A DNA stretch of 6,265 nt, from positions 1-6,265 of the forward strand of contig JAFGSL010000323.1 of assembly GCA_016934645.1 (NCBI GenBank), read 5' to 3'. Within the stretch, counting starts at the first letter, position 1. Each line of letters opens with the position of its first letter. The position numbers were made by a program, and so were the translations under genes. Source of the stretch: Anaerolineae bacterium. Lineage in GTDB: Bacteria; Chloroflexota; Anaerolineae; B4-G1; SLSP01. Positions 1 to 6,265 of this stretch are shown here, piece by piece. Under the pieces are notes generated by a model. That model did no database searches, was not told the DNA's origin, and was given only the letters and a program-made list of their open reading frames with translations.

Positions 1-420
1 AGTGACCGTCGCGGTGATGATGTAGACACCGCCGCCTGCATCCTCTCCGACCCACGGTGAGCCACCTTGCCCGCTCGCATCCCCACCGGTGATGCGGAAA
101 CCGTCAAGCGTCACGTTGACGTCGCCGGTCACATAAGCCACCCGCCCTTGCTCCAATGCATCCAACGTGGTGGGATTGGCCGTCGGGTTGGGATTCAGCC
201 AGTTCGTCGTGGTGTAGCCGCCTTGCAGTGTGAGGGCTTTGTCGATGTAGGCCACCTGCGTGACCACGCCGGTCATCGTCAAATCGTGGCGCGGACGGCT
301 GTGGACAGCGATGCACGTCCCGGCCACCTTGAGCGTGTCACCTGACTGGGCTGCGTCCACGGCGGTTTGGAGATCGTTGTACGTGATGCCCGGCAGGCTG
401 GAAACGCGGACATAGCACGG
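1..420 (-). other. Start of beta-helix domain 2 (residues 1936-2075, runs off window)
   Basis: Directly after the OppA-like domain comes a second beta-helix capping module: ITYNDLQTAVDAA, GDTLKVAGT, TLQGGYTTTNW, GRVAYVTGD and GFRITGGDASG, then DAGGGVYIITATVT as the first coil. It aligns along its whole length with residues 745-867 of the same protein. By analogy, a set of coils and a terminal anchor-Q-like tail should follow beyond position 1; this is a prediction. Confidence 0.87.
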
Positions 421-3400
421 GGCTGCCGCCCCAGAGGTGCGCCACGCCATCAGGCGCGGCCCGCCGATGGTGGGGTATTCGTAGGCAATGTTGGGTTTGA
501 TCAGGAAAACACGGTCAAAGAAGTACAGCGGAATCACCGCCGCTTCATCCTGCACCAGGATGCGATCTGCTTCCTGGATATAGGCCAGTCGCTGCGCCGG
601 ATCAAGCTCGGATATTTGCAACGTCATCAGCTCCCGGTAGCGCGCGTTGTCCCAACCGGTGTACTGGCCGCCTGCGTCCGGGTGGAAGAGGTCGTTGAGG
701 ATGTTGCTGGCGTCGGCGTAGTCCACCAGCCAGCCGAGGCGGTAGGCGTTGTTGGTGCAATCTGCCGGATTATCTCGACAGGCGCGGAGCGCGCCGAAAT
801 AATCGTCCGGATAGGCCACCGTCACACTGATGTTCAACACGCTGCGCCAGTTGGCCGCGACTGCTTCGGCCAACTGGCGGGCGCCCTCCGTGGCCCACAA
901 CTCGACGCCAGGGAAGCCCGCACCTCCGGGATAGCCGGCCGCTGCCAGATACGCCTGCGCCTGTGTGGAGTTGTAGGCGTAGCCCACCGCGCCATTCTGA
1001 TAGCCAGGGATGCCTGGCGGGATAACGCTGGTGGCCGCCTCGCGCCAGGGCGTGTTGAGCAATGCCAGCAGCGTATCCCGATCCACCGCCGAAGCCAGTG
1101 CCTGCCGCACCGCGAGTTGGTCCGTCGGCGTCAGCACGTTGTTCAACCCCAGGTAGTAGATGCCGGGCCAGGGGACGCTGCGCAACTCGTTGCTCAAGGT
1201 AGGATCGTTGAGGACGTAGCCCATGGCGGCGCCGGGAATCCCGCTCACGTCGAGCAGGCCGGCCTCGTAGGCCGCGACCTGCTCTGCGTCAGGGATGAAA
1301 GGCAACACAATGCGCGAAGTGACAACCTGCGCCGCGCTGTGATACAGAGGATTCTTGTCCAGAACGAAGTATCGTCCGGACGCCCACTCGGTCAGGACGT
1401 ACGGGCCGTTGCCCACAAAGGGTAGCGTGTCCATTGCATCCAGCCGCACGGGGTACATCGCCGAAGTTGCCAGGATGCTGGGGAAAAACGCCGCCGGGCT
1501 GTGTAGCGTGAAGCGCAGTGTGTGCGTGTCCAGTGCTGCCACCCCGACGGTTGCCGGATCGGTTGTTGCGCCGCTGTTGAACTCCCACGCGCCTTGGATC
1601 GGGTACAGCACAAAAGCATAGCCTGCACCCGTTGTCGGGTCGAGCATGCGTATCACGCTGTCGGCGTAATGCTGCGCTGTTACCGGCACTCCATCTGACC
1701 AAAGTGCATCGGTACGCAGCGTGACGGTGTAGACCAGACCATCGGGTGATGCAGTATAGCCAGTCGCGCCTGCCGGGATGAGGCTACCATTCGATCCGTA
1801 GCGATACGGCGCTTCCATCAACTGCGCCAGTAGCGTGAGTGAGTTCAGGTCGCCGGCCTCGCGGTTCACATCCAGGCTCCTCGGCTCGTAATTCAGCGGG
1901 TAGACCAGCCGCGCGCGTGACACAATCTTGATAACCGACGTACTGCTCGCTGTGCCGTCTGCCATCGCCGTCGTTGTGCTTTCCATCGCCTGTCCCAGCG
2001 GGACGGTGGCGGCAACCTGCGCCGTGACCACGAAGGCCATTTCCGTGCCGGGCGGCATATCACCAAGCGGGCAGACGATGCCGCCACCCCAATCGCCGTT
2101 GACCGTACACACGCCACCTGGTGTTACGCTCACGGCATGCTGCTGCGGGTCGAGCGTGAAGGTCAGCAGTGTGTTCGTTGCAGTGAGCGCACCGTCATTG
2201 GCAAGCACGACATCGTACGTGAAAGTTTGCCCAGGCAGCAATACCACCGCTGGTGCCGCTACGTTTAGCGAGAGATGTGCCCCTAGATACTCATCTGCAC
2301 CGAGGTCGTAGCCTTGCCCCATCGGCCGCACCTGCTCTTCGAAGTCATAGTCCAGGCCACCGTCAATTCCCTGATCGATCGCCGCCGACATTGGACCGAT
2401 GTGGTAATCGTTGTTGGCCGGGTCCACAAAGGCCGGATCGCCAGTGATCTGCTGTGCGATTGTCACACTGGCTGTTTGCGATTGTGTCACAGTAAGGGGG
2501 ACGTTATACCAGAGGATACCCGCTATCGTGACCGTGCTTCCCTGTGTGACCTTGATACCCACCGCGCTATCCGCAAGGATGACGTTTTCGAAGTAGGCGT
2601 CCGAATAAGGTGGATCAGCAAATTCCCAATCTTGGATGTAGACCGCGCTGCCATCCCCGCTTGTGTTTTCAGAAAAGGTGGTATGCACGATTTGCGGATA
2701 CGCCCCGATCATCATCACGGCGCCACCATATTGGTTGGCGTGGTTCCGTACGATCACGTTATTGAGCACCTTGGGGTCACCTGGCCCGTGGAAGAGAATG
2801 CCGCCCCCTGCATCCGCAGCAACGTTGTCGGCGATAAAGTTGCTGTCAATGATAATATCACTGATGAAGATGTTTAAGCCCGCACCCCAGGGAGCCTCAT
2901 TATCGGTGATGGTGTTCCACTTGATAGTCCCCTCTGGGCAAAATTCCGTCCCGATACCGCCACCGCTGTCACCGGCGACATTGTAAAGTACCTTATTCCC
3001 GAACAATGCAGCAGCAGTGTTCCCCAGCTCAGACACACAATACATATGCACCCCGGCACTGTGGAAATTCGCAGTATTGGACAACACTTGATTGCTCTGT
3101 ACCCACGCATTGCTGGCATAGAGATAAGCACCTCCCCCAATATCCGCAACATTTTCACGGATAAGGTTGTCCTCAAGCGTTGCCTCATCCTCTGCCATGT
3201 ACAATCCGCCGCCCGTGATGGCGGAATTGGCCGAGATCGTATTTTGCTTGATCACAGCTTGAGAGTGACCGCCCACCGCCAACCCGCCGCCTTGTCGGTC
3301 CGTCGAATTGCCCGTAATGATATTGCCGATGATGGTAGAATTCCCATCCACTTCCAGACCGCCCCCAGCGCTGACAAAAACTTCGGGCGGTCCCGGCGCG

Positions 3401-6225
3401 CCGGCCTGCGTCACCGTATTCCCGGAGATTGTATTGTCAATCAGTGTGGCGTTGCTGTCCCACAGCGTCGCACCGCCGCCGTAGTTGCCTGTATTGGAAT
3501 AGATATTATTTCCATAGATTAAAGCGGGGACGCGATCCAGGTATATGCCACCACCTTGTTGGGCTGTATTGGCGTAAATCTGGCAATTGTTCAAGGTGGT
3601 ACCGGGAGCGTGGATGACGAACACACCCCCACCCGCATCCGTGGAATCCTGGGCCCGGTCGCTGCCGAGCAAGCCACTGGCATCCCCGCCGGTGATGTGG
3701 AAGCCCTCAATCGTCGGGGTGATAAAACCTGCTACCACAAACACCCGCCCGCCGCCTTGCGCGTCCAAAACTGTGGCATTGTTCACCAGATCCGGCATTA
3801 CCCAATCCGTTGTCGTATAGCCCCCACGCAGGGTGATACTTTTGTCCACATACACGACCTGCGTCAACGTAACAACATCCCCATGATAGTTCGGCGGCAC
3901 AACGTGCGTGTGCAAGTCGCTATATGTCCCCGCTGCGACTTTGATGATGTCGCCATCTGCTGCTGCATCCACTGCATCCTGGATCGTGGCGTAATCGCAG
4001 CCGAAGTCGCACACGCGAATTTCCGCGCCGAACTCCGGGATGGCGTACACTGGCGACCACTGTCCGGCGCGATAACGCTCGATCCATCCCCATTGCGGGA
4101 TGACGTCGCCATTGCCATCGAAGCTGTCATACATTCCCATAACGCCGTAGTAACCGGTGGTCGCTGCGAGCATACTGCGCACGCCGTCTGGCGCGGGAGC
4201 TTGTGCCCTATCGAATGCATCCAGGAGCAGTCCGGCAGCATCGTAGGCATACGTGCCCATAAGACCGGGATCGTCAGGGAAGTTGGAGAATCCGGCGGCC
4301 TGATAATCCGCCTGGAACGTCTCCCAGCCCGGCATGGCTCCGAAGGGGCGATGTTGCATCATCACAAAGTCACCTTCGGCGGCGAGGCCGGCAGTGTCCG
4401 CGAAAGCGTCCAACAGCCACGCGGCGTTGTCCCACGAACTCCAGGCGATGGGGACGTCGTTCATTCCGACTTCGTCCGCGGTGCGGCTGAACAACCCGGC
4501 CTCGTTGGCGTTGGAATTCGCGTAGAAAATCACGTCCGGCTGCTCATTGTGTTTGATGTCTGCCAGCACGTCGTAGAAGTCGGCCGTATCGGTGACGAGG
4601 TGATAGCCGGTGATGGTTCCGCCCAACGCCGTAAACGTGCTTGAATAGAAGTTGAGTGCCCATTGGTAATACCCTTCTGTCGCCACGAATGCGCTGCGCT
4701 CGTAGCTGCTCCAATGCCGCAAGTACGTCGCCAATGTGGTTACCGGGGAGCCGTCGTGGGTGATAACACGGAACGTCGTGTTGTAGCCTTGCTGCGTCAC
4801 GTCTGGGTTTGTAGACGAGGGTGAAATCATCGGCACGCCTGCCGCCGCGTAGAGGGCCTGTGCCGCCATACTGGCGGGACTACACGTGTGGCCAACGACG
4901 GCCAACGCGCCCGTATCCAACAAAGTCTGCGCGGCGGTGATGGCCTGCGTTGCATCACAGGCGTCGTCGGCGAAGGCCAGACGCAGCGTGTAGTTCAGCC
5001 CGCCGAGGTTGAGTCCGCCTGCCGCGTTCGTCTGGCTGATGGCGAGCTGCACGGCGTTGGCCTCCTGCCAGCCGAGTTCGGCCACGGGGCCGCTCAGGTC
5101 AGCGGCGACGCCAATCGTGGCGACGCACGGGCCATAAACATCGAGCCAGCCTTCGCAGAGACCCTGTTCCACGCCGGAGAGCCGGCTGCGCACGCTTTGT
5201 GGGATGAAGGGATCAGTCTCGTGGAACGGTGCGAGGCCCACGCCATCTTCGGCGACGGTGTACAATGCCGTGCCGGACGTGAATGTTCCGGAGATAACGT
5301 CGCCGATTGTATCGAAGACAGCGTTATCCAGCCGTTTCATCGCGCTGCTGAGAAGGCGATCAGAACCGGGGACGGCTCCGCCCTCAAACAGCGTGTTGTA
5401 CTGGTCTGAGTCCACGCCGATGCCCCACGCGCCGGACTGTGTGGCGGTGAGGATCGCGCCATTGCCGGTAGCCCCACCGACACCAAAGATCACATCCGCG
5501 CCCAGAAGCATCTGCTCCTGCGCCGTCTGCGCGCCCAGGTCGGGATCGACGAAGGTGCCGGTGTAGGAGATGATGACGGTCGTAGAGGGATCGGCGCACT
5601 GCGCGGCGTTATGGTAAGCGTTAACAAACGCTGTCACTGACGGAATCTCCATCCCGGCAACGGTTCCGACCACCTGACTATCCGACATTAACGCGGCCAA
5701 TGTCCCTGCCAGGTAGCCAACTTGGTCAGAGGCAAAGGTCATAGCACGCAGGTTCGGCGGCTGGCTTTCCCACTCGTAATCTACGAGGGCAAAGGAGGTT
5801 CCCGGATATAGCACCGCTGTCTGTGAGATCGCATCAGCCATCAGAAACCCGACACCGAAACACAGGTCGGCCCCATTCGAGGCGCACTGTTCCAAGTTAG
5901 GGAGATAGTCAGCTTCTGAGGACGAGGTGTAGACATGGTAGGTGATGCCCAACTCGCTTTCGGCGCGTAGGATGCCCTGGTAACTCAACTCGTTGAAACT
6001 CCCATCTTCTACCGTCGGGCCATCCGTCACCAATCCCACTGTGATAGCGGTAGGAGCCGTCAAGCCTGTTTCTTGTTCGATAGACAGCGTTGCCCCATCC
6101 CGCGTGGTGCTGGCCTGTGCAACTGCGAGTGACTTGGTATGTAGTGCGGCAGTACCCAGGCTGATTAGGGCTAACGCAGCTGCAAGACTTACGAATAACC
6201 ATACGAAGCGCATTTTGTGGTTCAT
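1..6225 (-). CDS. Giant secreted mosaic protein: BMP + LivJ-type + beta-helix + DUF11 + OppA-type + beta-helix (3' end outside window)
   Basis: The frame is open from the ATG at 6223-6225 to the window edge (2,075 codons, no stop); the C-terminus is missing. The nearest upstream in-frame stop is the TAA at 6247-6249. The start is chosen because GGAGG lies six bases upstream and a signal peptide follows directly. Domains in order: signal peptide 1-36; BMP/PnrA-type binding domain 61-355; LivJ-type binding domain 366-731; parallel beta-helix 735-1313; DUF11-like sandwich 1316-1437; OppA/DppA-type binding domain 1438-1931; second beta-helix from 1936. Each binding domain is close to full family length and keeps its hallmark motifs, so this looks like a true multi-domain fusion and not a decayed gene. 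No transmembrane segment is seen after the signal peptide, and no lipobox cysteine, so the mature protein should be outside the membrane, released or held by an unseen C-terminal anchor. Ligands and cellular role are unknown; binding of nucleosides, amino acids and peptides is inferred only from family membership. The coding frame is certain; the fusion could still be an in-frame assembly join. Confidence 0.95.
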   Translation of the reverse strand, partial: MNHKMRFVWLFVSLAAALALISLGTAALHTKSLAVAQASTTRDGATLSIEQETGLTAPTAITVGLVTDGPTVEDGSFNELSYQGILRAESELGITYHVYTSSSEADYLPNLEQCASNGADLCFGVGFLMADAISQTAVLYPGTSFALVDYEWESQPPNLRAMTFASDQVGYLAGTLAALMSDSQVVGTVAGMEIPSVTAFVNAYHNAAQCADPSTTVIISYTGTFVDPDLGAQTAQEQMLLGADVIFGVGGATGNGAILTATQSGAWGIGVDSDQYNTLFEGGAVPGSDRLLSSAMKRLDNAVFDTIGDVISGTFTSGTALYTVAEDGVGLAPFHETDPFIPQSVRSRLSGVEQGLCEGWLDVYGPCVATIGVAADLSGPVAELGWQEANAVQLAISQTNAAGGLNLGGLNYTLRLAFADDACDATQAITAAQTLLDTGALAVVGHTCSPASMAAQALYAAAGVPMISPSSTNPDVTQQGYNTTFRVITHDGSPVTTLATYLRHWSSYERSAFVATEGYYQWALNFYSSTFTALGGTITGYHLVTDTADFYDVLADIKHNEQPDVIFYANSNANEAGLFSRTADEVGMNDVPIAWSSWDNAAWLLDAFADTAGLAAEGDFVMMQHRPFGAMPGWETFQADYQAAGFSNFPDDPGLMGTYAYDAAGLLLDAFDRAQAPAPDGVRSMLAATTGYYGVMGMYDSFDGNGDVIPQWGWIERYRAGQWSPVYAIPEFGAEIRVCDFGCDYATIQDAVDAAADGDIIKVAAGTYSDLHTHVVPPNYHGDVVTLTQVVYVDKSITLRGGYTTTDWVMPDLVNNATVLDAQGGGRVFVVAGFITPTIEGFHITGGDASGLLGSDRAQDSTDAGGGVFVIHAPGTTLNNCQIYANTAQQGGGIYLDRVPALIYGNNIYSNTGNYGGGATLWDSNATLIDNTISGNTVTQAGAPGPPEVFVSAGGGLEVDGNSTIIGNIITGNSTDRQGGGLAVGGHSQAVIKQNTISANSAITGGGLYMAEDEATLEDNLIRENVADIGGGAYLYASNAWVQSNQVLSNTANFHSAGVHMYCVSELGNTAAALFGNKVLYNVAGDSGGGIGTEFCPEGTIKWNTITDNEAPWGAGLNIFISDIIIDSNFIADNVAADAGGGILFHGPGDPKVLNNVIVRNHANQYGGAVMMIGAYPQIVHTTFSENTSGDGSAVYIQDWEFADPPYSDAYFENVILADSAVGIKVTQGSTVTIAGILWYNVPLTVTQSQTASVTIAQQITGDPAFVDPANNDYHIGPMSAAIDQGIDGGLDYDFEEQVRPMGQGYDLGADEYLGAHLSLNVAAPAVVLLPGQTFTYDVVLANDGALTATNTLLTFTLDPQQHAVSVTPGGVCTVNGDWGGGIVCPLGDMPPGTEMAFVVTAQVAATVPLGQAMESTTTAMADGTASSTSVIKIVSRARLVYPLNYEPRSLDVNREAGDLNSLTLLAQLMEAPYRYGSNGSLIPAGATGYTASPDGLVYTVTLRTDALWSDGVPVTAQHYADSVIRMLDPTTGAGYAFVLYPIQGAWEFNSGATTDPATVGVAALDTHTLRFTLHSPAAFFPSILATSAMYPVRLDAMDTLPFVGNGPYVLTEWASGRYFVLDKNPLYHSAAQVVTSRIVLPFIPDAEQVAAYEAGLLDVSGIPGAAMGYVLNDPTLSNELRSVPWPGIYYLGLNNVLTPTDQLAVRQALASAVDRDTLLALLNTPWREAATSVIPPGIPGYQNGAVGYAYNSTQAQAYLAAAGYPGGAGFPGVELWATEGARQLAEAVAANWRSVLNISVTVAYPDDYFGALRACRDNPADCTNNAYRLGWLVDYADASNILNDLFHPDAGGQYTGWDNARYRELMTLQISELDPAQRLAYIQEADRILVQDEAAVIPLYFFDRVFLIKPNIAYEYPTIGGPRLMAWRTSGAAAPCYVRVSSLPGITYNDLQTAVDAAQSGDTLKVAGTCIAVHSRPRHDLTMTGVVTQVAYIDKALTLQGGYTTTNWLNPNPTANPTTLDALEQGRVAYVTGDVNVTLDGFRITGGDASGQGGSPWVGEDAGGGVYIITATVT
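28..381 (-). repeat. Beta-helix capping module, copy B (residues 1949-2066)
   Basis: Second copy of the module at 3625-3993, in the same orientation and frame. It spans 115 residues from the Tyr of YNDLQTAVDAA to its first GGG turn. Differences are mostly conservative (Val/Ile, Ile/Leu, Asp/Asn) with small length changes in the loops. This suggests an old duplication or repeated acquisition of the same module, not a recent copy. Confidence 0.82.
433..1914 (-). other. OppA/DppA-type (SBP_bac_5) peptide-binding domain (residues 1438-1931)
   Basis: This is a full-length (about 494 residues) domain of the solute-binding family that serves oligopeptide, dipeptide and nickel ABC importers. Hallmarks in order: RLVYPLNYEPRSLDVN (1439-1454); WSDGVPVTAQHYADSV (1509-1524), the 'DG.pvtA.D...s' motif; GNGPYVLTEW (1605-1614); DKNPLYH (1623-1629); QLAVRQALASAVDRDTLL (1703-1720); RLGWLVDYADASNIL (from 1829); WDNARYRELM (from 1858); and VIPLYFFDRVFLIKP (from 1897). 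Cys1816 and Cys1823 lie in a short loop before the GW motif and could pair. It has no signal peptide of its own and starts immediately after the DUF11-like domain, so it is exported only as part of the fusion. Ligand class (peptide or otherwise) is inferred from family. Confidence 0.94.
1915..2280 (-). other. DUF11-like beta-sandwich domain (residues 1316-1437)
   Basis: The segment after the beta-helix tail has an all-beta pattern with LLPGQTFTYDVVLANDG (about 1329-1345), then GGVCTV and IVCPLGDMPPGTE, then a Thr/Ser/Ala-rich strand region. This matches DUF11/conserved-repeat domains of bacterial surface proteins, with 'pG....y.i.v.N.G...a' and a Cys pair followed by 'lg.l.pG'. Cys1373 and Cys1385 probably form its disulfide. 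The likely role is a rigid spacer between the helix and the following peptide-binding domain. Assignment rests on motif pattern, so a related Ig-like family is possible. Confidence 0.72.
2644..3633 (-). repeat. Beta-helix coil repeats, period 25-26 residues (75-78 bases)
   Basis: The small-residue turn (GGG or a variant) at the end of each coil begins at residues 865, 891, 916, 954, 979, 1005, 1030, 1056 (SAG), 1088, 1114 (GAG), 1140, 1167 (GGA) and 1192 (GSA). Intervals are 25-27 residues, except 38 (916-954, an inserted Pro/Gly loop) and 32 (1056-1088, a loop with Cys). Asn recurs before each turn (NTISGN, NIITGN, NTISAN, NLIREN), as expected for asparagine ladders inside the helix. The repeats are diverged at DNA level, so they are old and structural, not a recent expansion. 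Confidence 0.88.
3625..3993 (-). repeat. Beta-helix capping module, copy A (residues 745-867)
   Basis: First copy of an internal duplication. It spans 120 residues from the Tyr of YATIQDAVDAA to the first GGG turn. In the segment beginning TQVVYVDK and ending at the Trp of TTTDW, 15 of 21 residues match copy B at 28-381, and the GF.ITGGDASG segment is nearly identical in both protein and DNA. Confidence 0.82.
4033..5130 (-). other. LivJ-type (Peripla_BP_6) branched-chain amino-acid-binding domain (residues 366-731)
   Basis: This is a type I periplasmic-binding fold of the Leu/Ile/Val-binding family. It opens with CVATIGVAADLSGPVAELG (367-385), the family's 'IG...plsG..a..G' start. DDACDATQA (420-428) and VVGHTCSPAS (443-452) match E. 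coli LivJ closely; Cys423 and Cys448 are 25 residues apart, as I recall for the LivJ disulfide pair 53/78. The ligand-loop equivalent PMISPSSTNPD (465-475) follows. The later PDVIFYANSNANEAGL region and TYAYDAAGLLLDAF (from about 663) are also typical. The length of about 366 residues is a complete domain. It follows the BMP domain with only about ten linker residues. The ligand is probably an amino acid or similar small molecule, by family only. Confidence 0.93.
5161..6045 (-). other. BMP/Med/PnrA-type solute-binding domain (residues 61-355)
   Basis: This domain resembles the basic membrane protein (BMP, PnrA-like) family of substrate-binding proteins, whose studied members bind purine nucleosides for ABC import. 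Seen motifs: the N-terminal strand VGLVTDG followed by EDGSFNELSYQGI (residues 63-85), matching the family's 'DD.SFN...w.Gl' signature; FASDQVGYLAG (164-174); GADVIFGVGGATGNG (242-256); and WGIGVDSDQ (267-275), the family's conserved 'GVD.DQ'. The length of about 295 residues is that of a whole BMP domain. Cysteines at 114, 122 and 210 could form a disulfide. Family assignment is firm; the nucleoside ligand is inference only. Confidence 0.92.
6118..6225 (-). other. Signal peptide (residues 1-36)
   Basis: A short basic N-region (MNHKMR) is followed by a hydrophobic stretch at about residues 7-28, rich in Phe, Val, Leu and Ala, and then by an A-V-A signal-peptidase-I-like site at residues 34-36 before Gln-Ala-Ser. 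There is no Cys in a lipobox context, although BMP-type binding proteins of Gram-positive and monoderm bacteria are usually lipoproteins. Export by Sec with cleavage by signal peptidase I is inferred; the exact cleavage site is a judgement by eye. Confidence 0.85.
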
Positions 6226-6231
6226 TTTCTT

Positions 6232-6236
6232 CCTCC
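6232..6236 (-). promoter_or_regulatory. Ribosome binding site of the mosaic gene
   Basis: On the minus strand the sequence reads GGGAGGAAGAAAATG. GGAGG lies six bases before the ATG at 6225, an ideal Shine-Dalgarno distance. This decides the start in favour of 6225 over the in-frame ATG codons at 6246 (no room for a site before it, directly after a stop) and 6213 (four codons further in). Confidence 0.88.
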
Positions 6237-6265
6237 CGTTGATCATTTACTGTATGATTGGCTAT

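Larger units (their letters stand above)
2287..4023 (-). other. Right-handed parallel beta-helix domain 1 with anchor-Q-like tail (residues 735-1313)
   Basis: The region has three parts. The first is a capping module (735-867) containing DYATIQDAVDAA, GDIIKVAAGTY, LRGGYTTTDW and GFHITGGDASG, as found at the start of pectate-lyase-like helices. Next is a run of about 13 coils (865-1194) with a repeating 'N.I..N.A...GGG.......' pattern. Last is a tail with GDPAFVDPANNDYHIG, SAAIDQGID and a terminal YDLGADEY (1262-1313), the pattern that ends many beta-helix 'choice-of-anchor Q' proteins. No catalytic lyase residues are recognisable, so a binding, adhesive or spacer role is more likely than an enzymatic one. 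Cys739 and Cys743 near the start might pair. Confidence 0.9.

Noticed and set aside
367..1425. Long open frame on the plus strand (352 codons).
   Set aside because: It lies fully antisense to the OppA-type domain, with its codons in exact register with the minus-strand codons. Its translation shows no recognisable motif, while the minus strand encodes a clear conserved domain. It is a by-product of GC-rich codon use.
2644..3633. Regular repeats that might be taken for a CRISPR or tandem DNA repeat.
   Set aside because: The units are in frame, 75-78 bases long and strongly diverged at DNA level; the regularity is in the protein (beta-helix coils), with no identical repeats or unique spacers.
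2287..4023. Possible pectate lyase or other carbohydrate-active enzyme activity of the beta-helix.
   Set aside because: The fold pattern is shared, but I see no catalytic Asp/Arg/Lys arrangement of lyases or hydrolases, only structural Asn and Gly turns.
3556..4644. Second long open frame on the plus strand (362 codons).
   Set aside because: It is in the same antisense register as the first, across the LivJ-type domain and the start of the beta-helix. Its translation is rich in Arg, His and Cys with no family resemblance, so it is a shadow.
4888..5409. Plus-strand open frame of 173 codons.
   Set aside because: It is antisense to the conserved BMP and LivJ-type coding sequence, with no start context or motif to support it.
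6211..6246. Alternative in-frame ATG starts at 6246 and 6213.
   Set aside because: The ATG at 6246 follows directly on an in-frame stop and has no purine-rich site before it. The ATG at 6213 would have its ribosome site too far away. The ATG at 6225 has ideal GGAGG spacing.
6242..6258. Short inverted repeat ATCAT-7 bases-ATGAT upstream of the gene, possible operator or -10-like TACAGT.
   Set aside because: Five-base arms in AT-rich sequence occur easily by chance, and the window ends before any -35 element could be judged. It is not strong enough to annotate.

Overview
The window holds one gene. A single open reading frame on the minus strand starts at an ATG at 6225, preceded by a good Shine-Dalgarno sequence, and runs without a stop for 2,075 codons to position 1, where it leaves the window. 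I followed the frame line by line and found no frameshift or in-frame stop. Only 40 bases of upstream sequence (6226-6265) are visible.

The product is a secreted mosaic protein. In order from the N-terminus it has: a signal peptide (residues 1-36); a complete BMP/Med/PnrA-type solute-binding domain (61-355); a complete LivJ-type branched-chain amino-acid-binding domain (366-731); a right-handed parallel beta-helix with a conserved capping module, about 13 coils and a 'choice-of-anchor Q'-like tail (735-1313); a DUF11-like beta-sandwich (1316-1437); a complete OppA/DppA-type peptide-binding domain (1438-1931); and the start of a second beta-helix (1936-2075 and onward) whose capping module is a diverged copy of the first. 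Three unrelated classes of ABC-transporter substrate-binding protein, normally separate lipoproteins or periplasmic proteins, are therefore joined in one chain and separated by adhesin-like beta-helix scaffolds.

The likely source is a member of the Chloroflexota (Anaerolineae/Caldilineae-like), probably from a metagenome. This is inferred from the moderately high GC content and from the beta-helix capping module ('RGGYTTT.W ... ITGGDASG'), which from memory is typical of large secreted proteins in that group. It has not been tested by a search.

No permease, ATPase, RNA gene, mobile element or CRISPR array is visible. Long open frames on the plus strand are antisense shadows of this gene. Each binding domain keeps its family's hallmark motifs, so all three may still bind ligand. 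Whether the protein feeds transporters, acts as a sensor or is a surface structure cannot be decided from the window.
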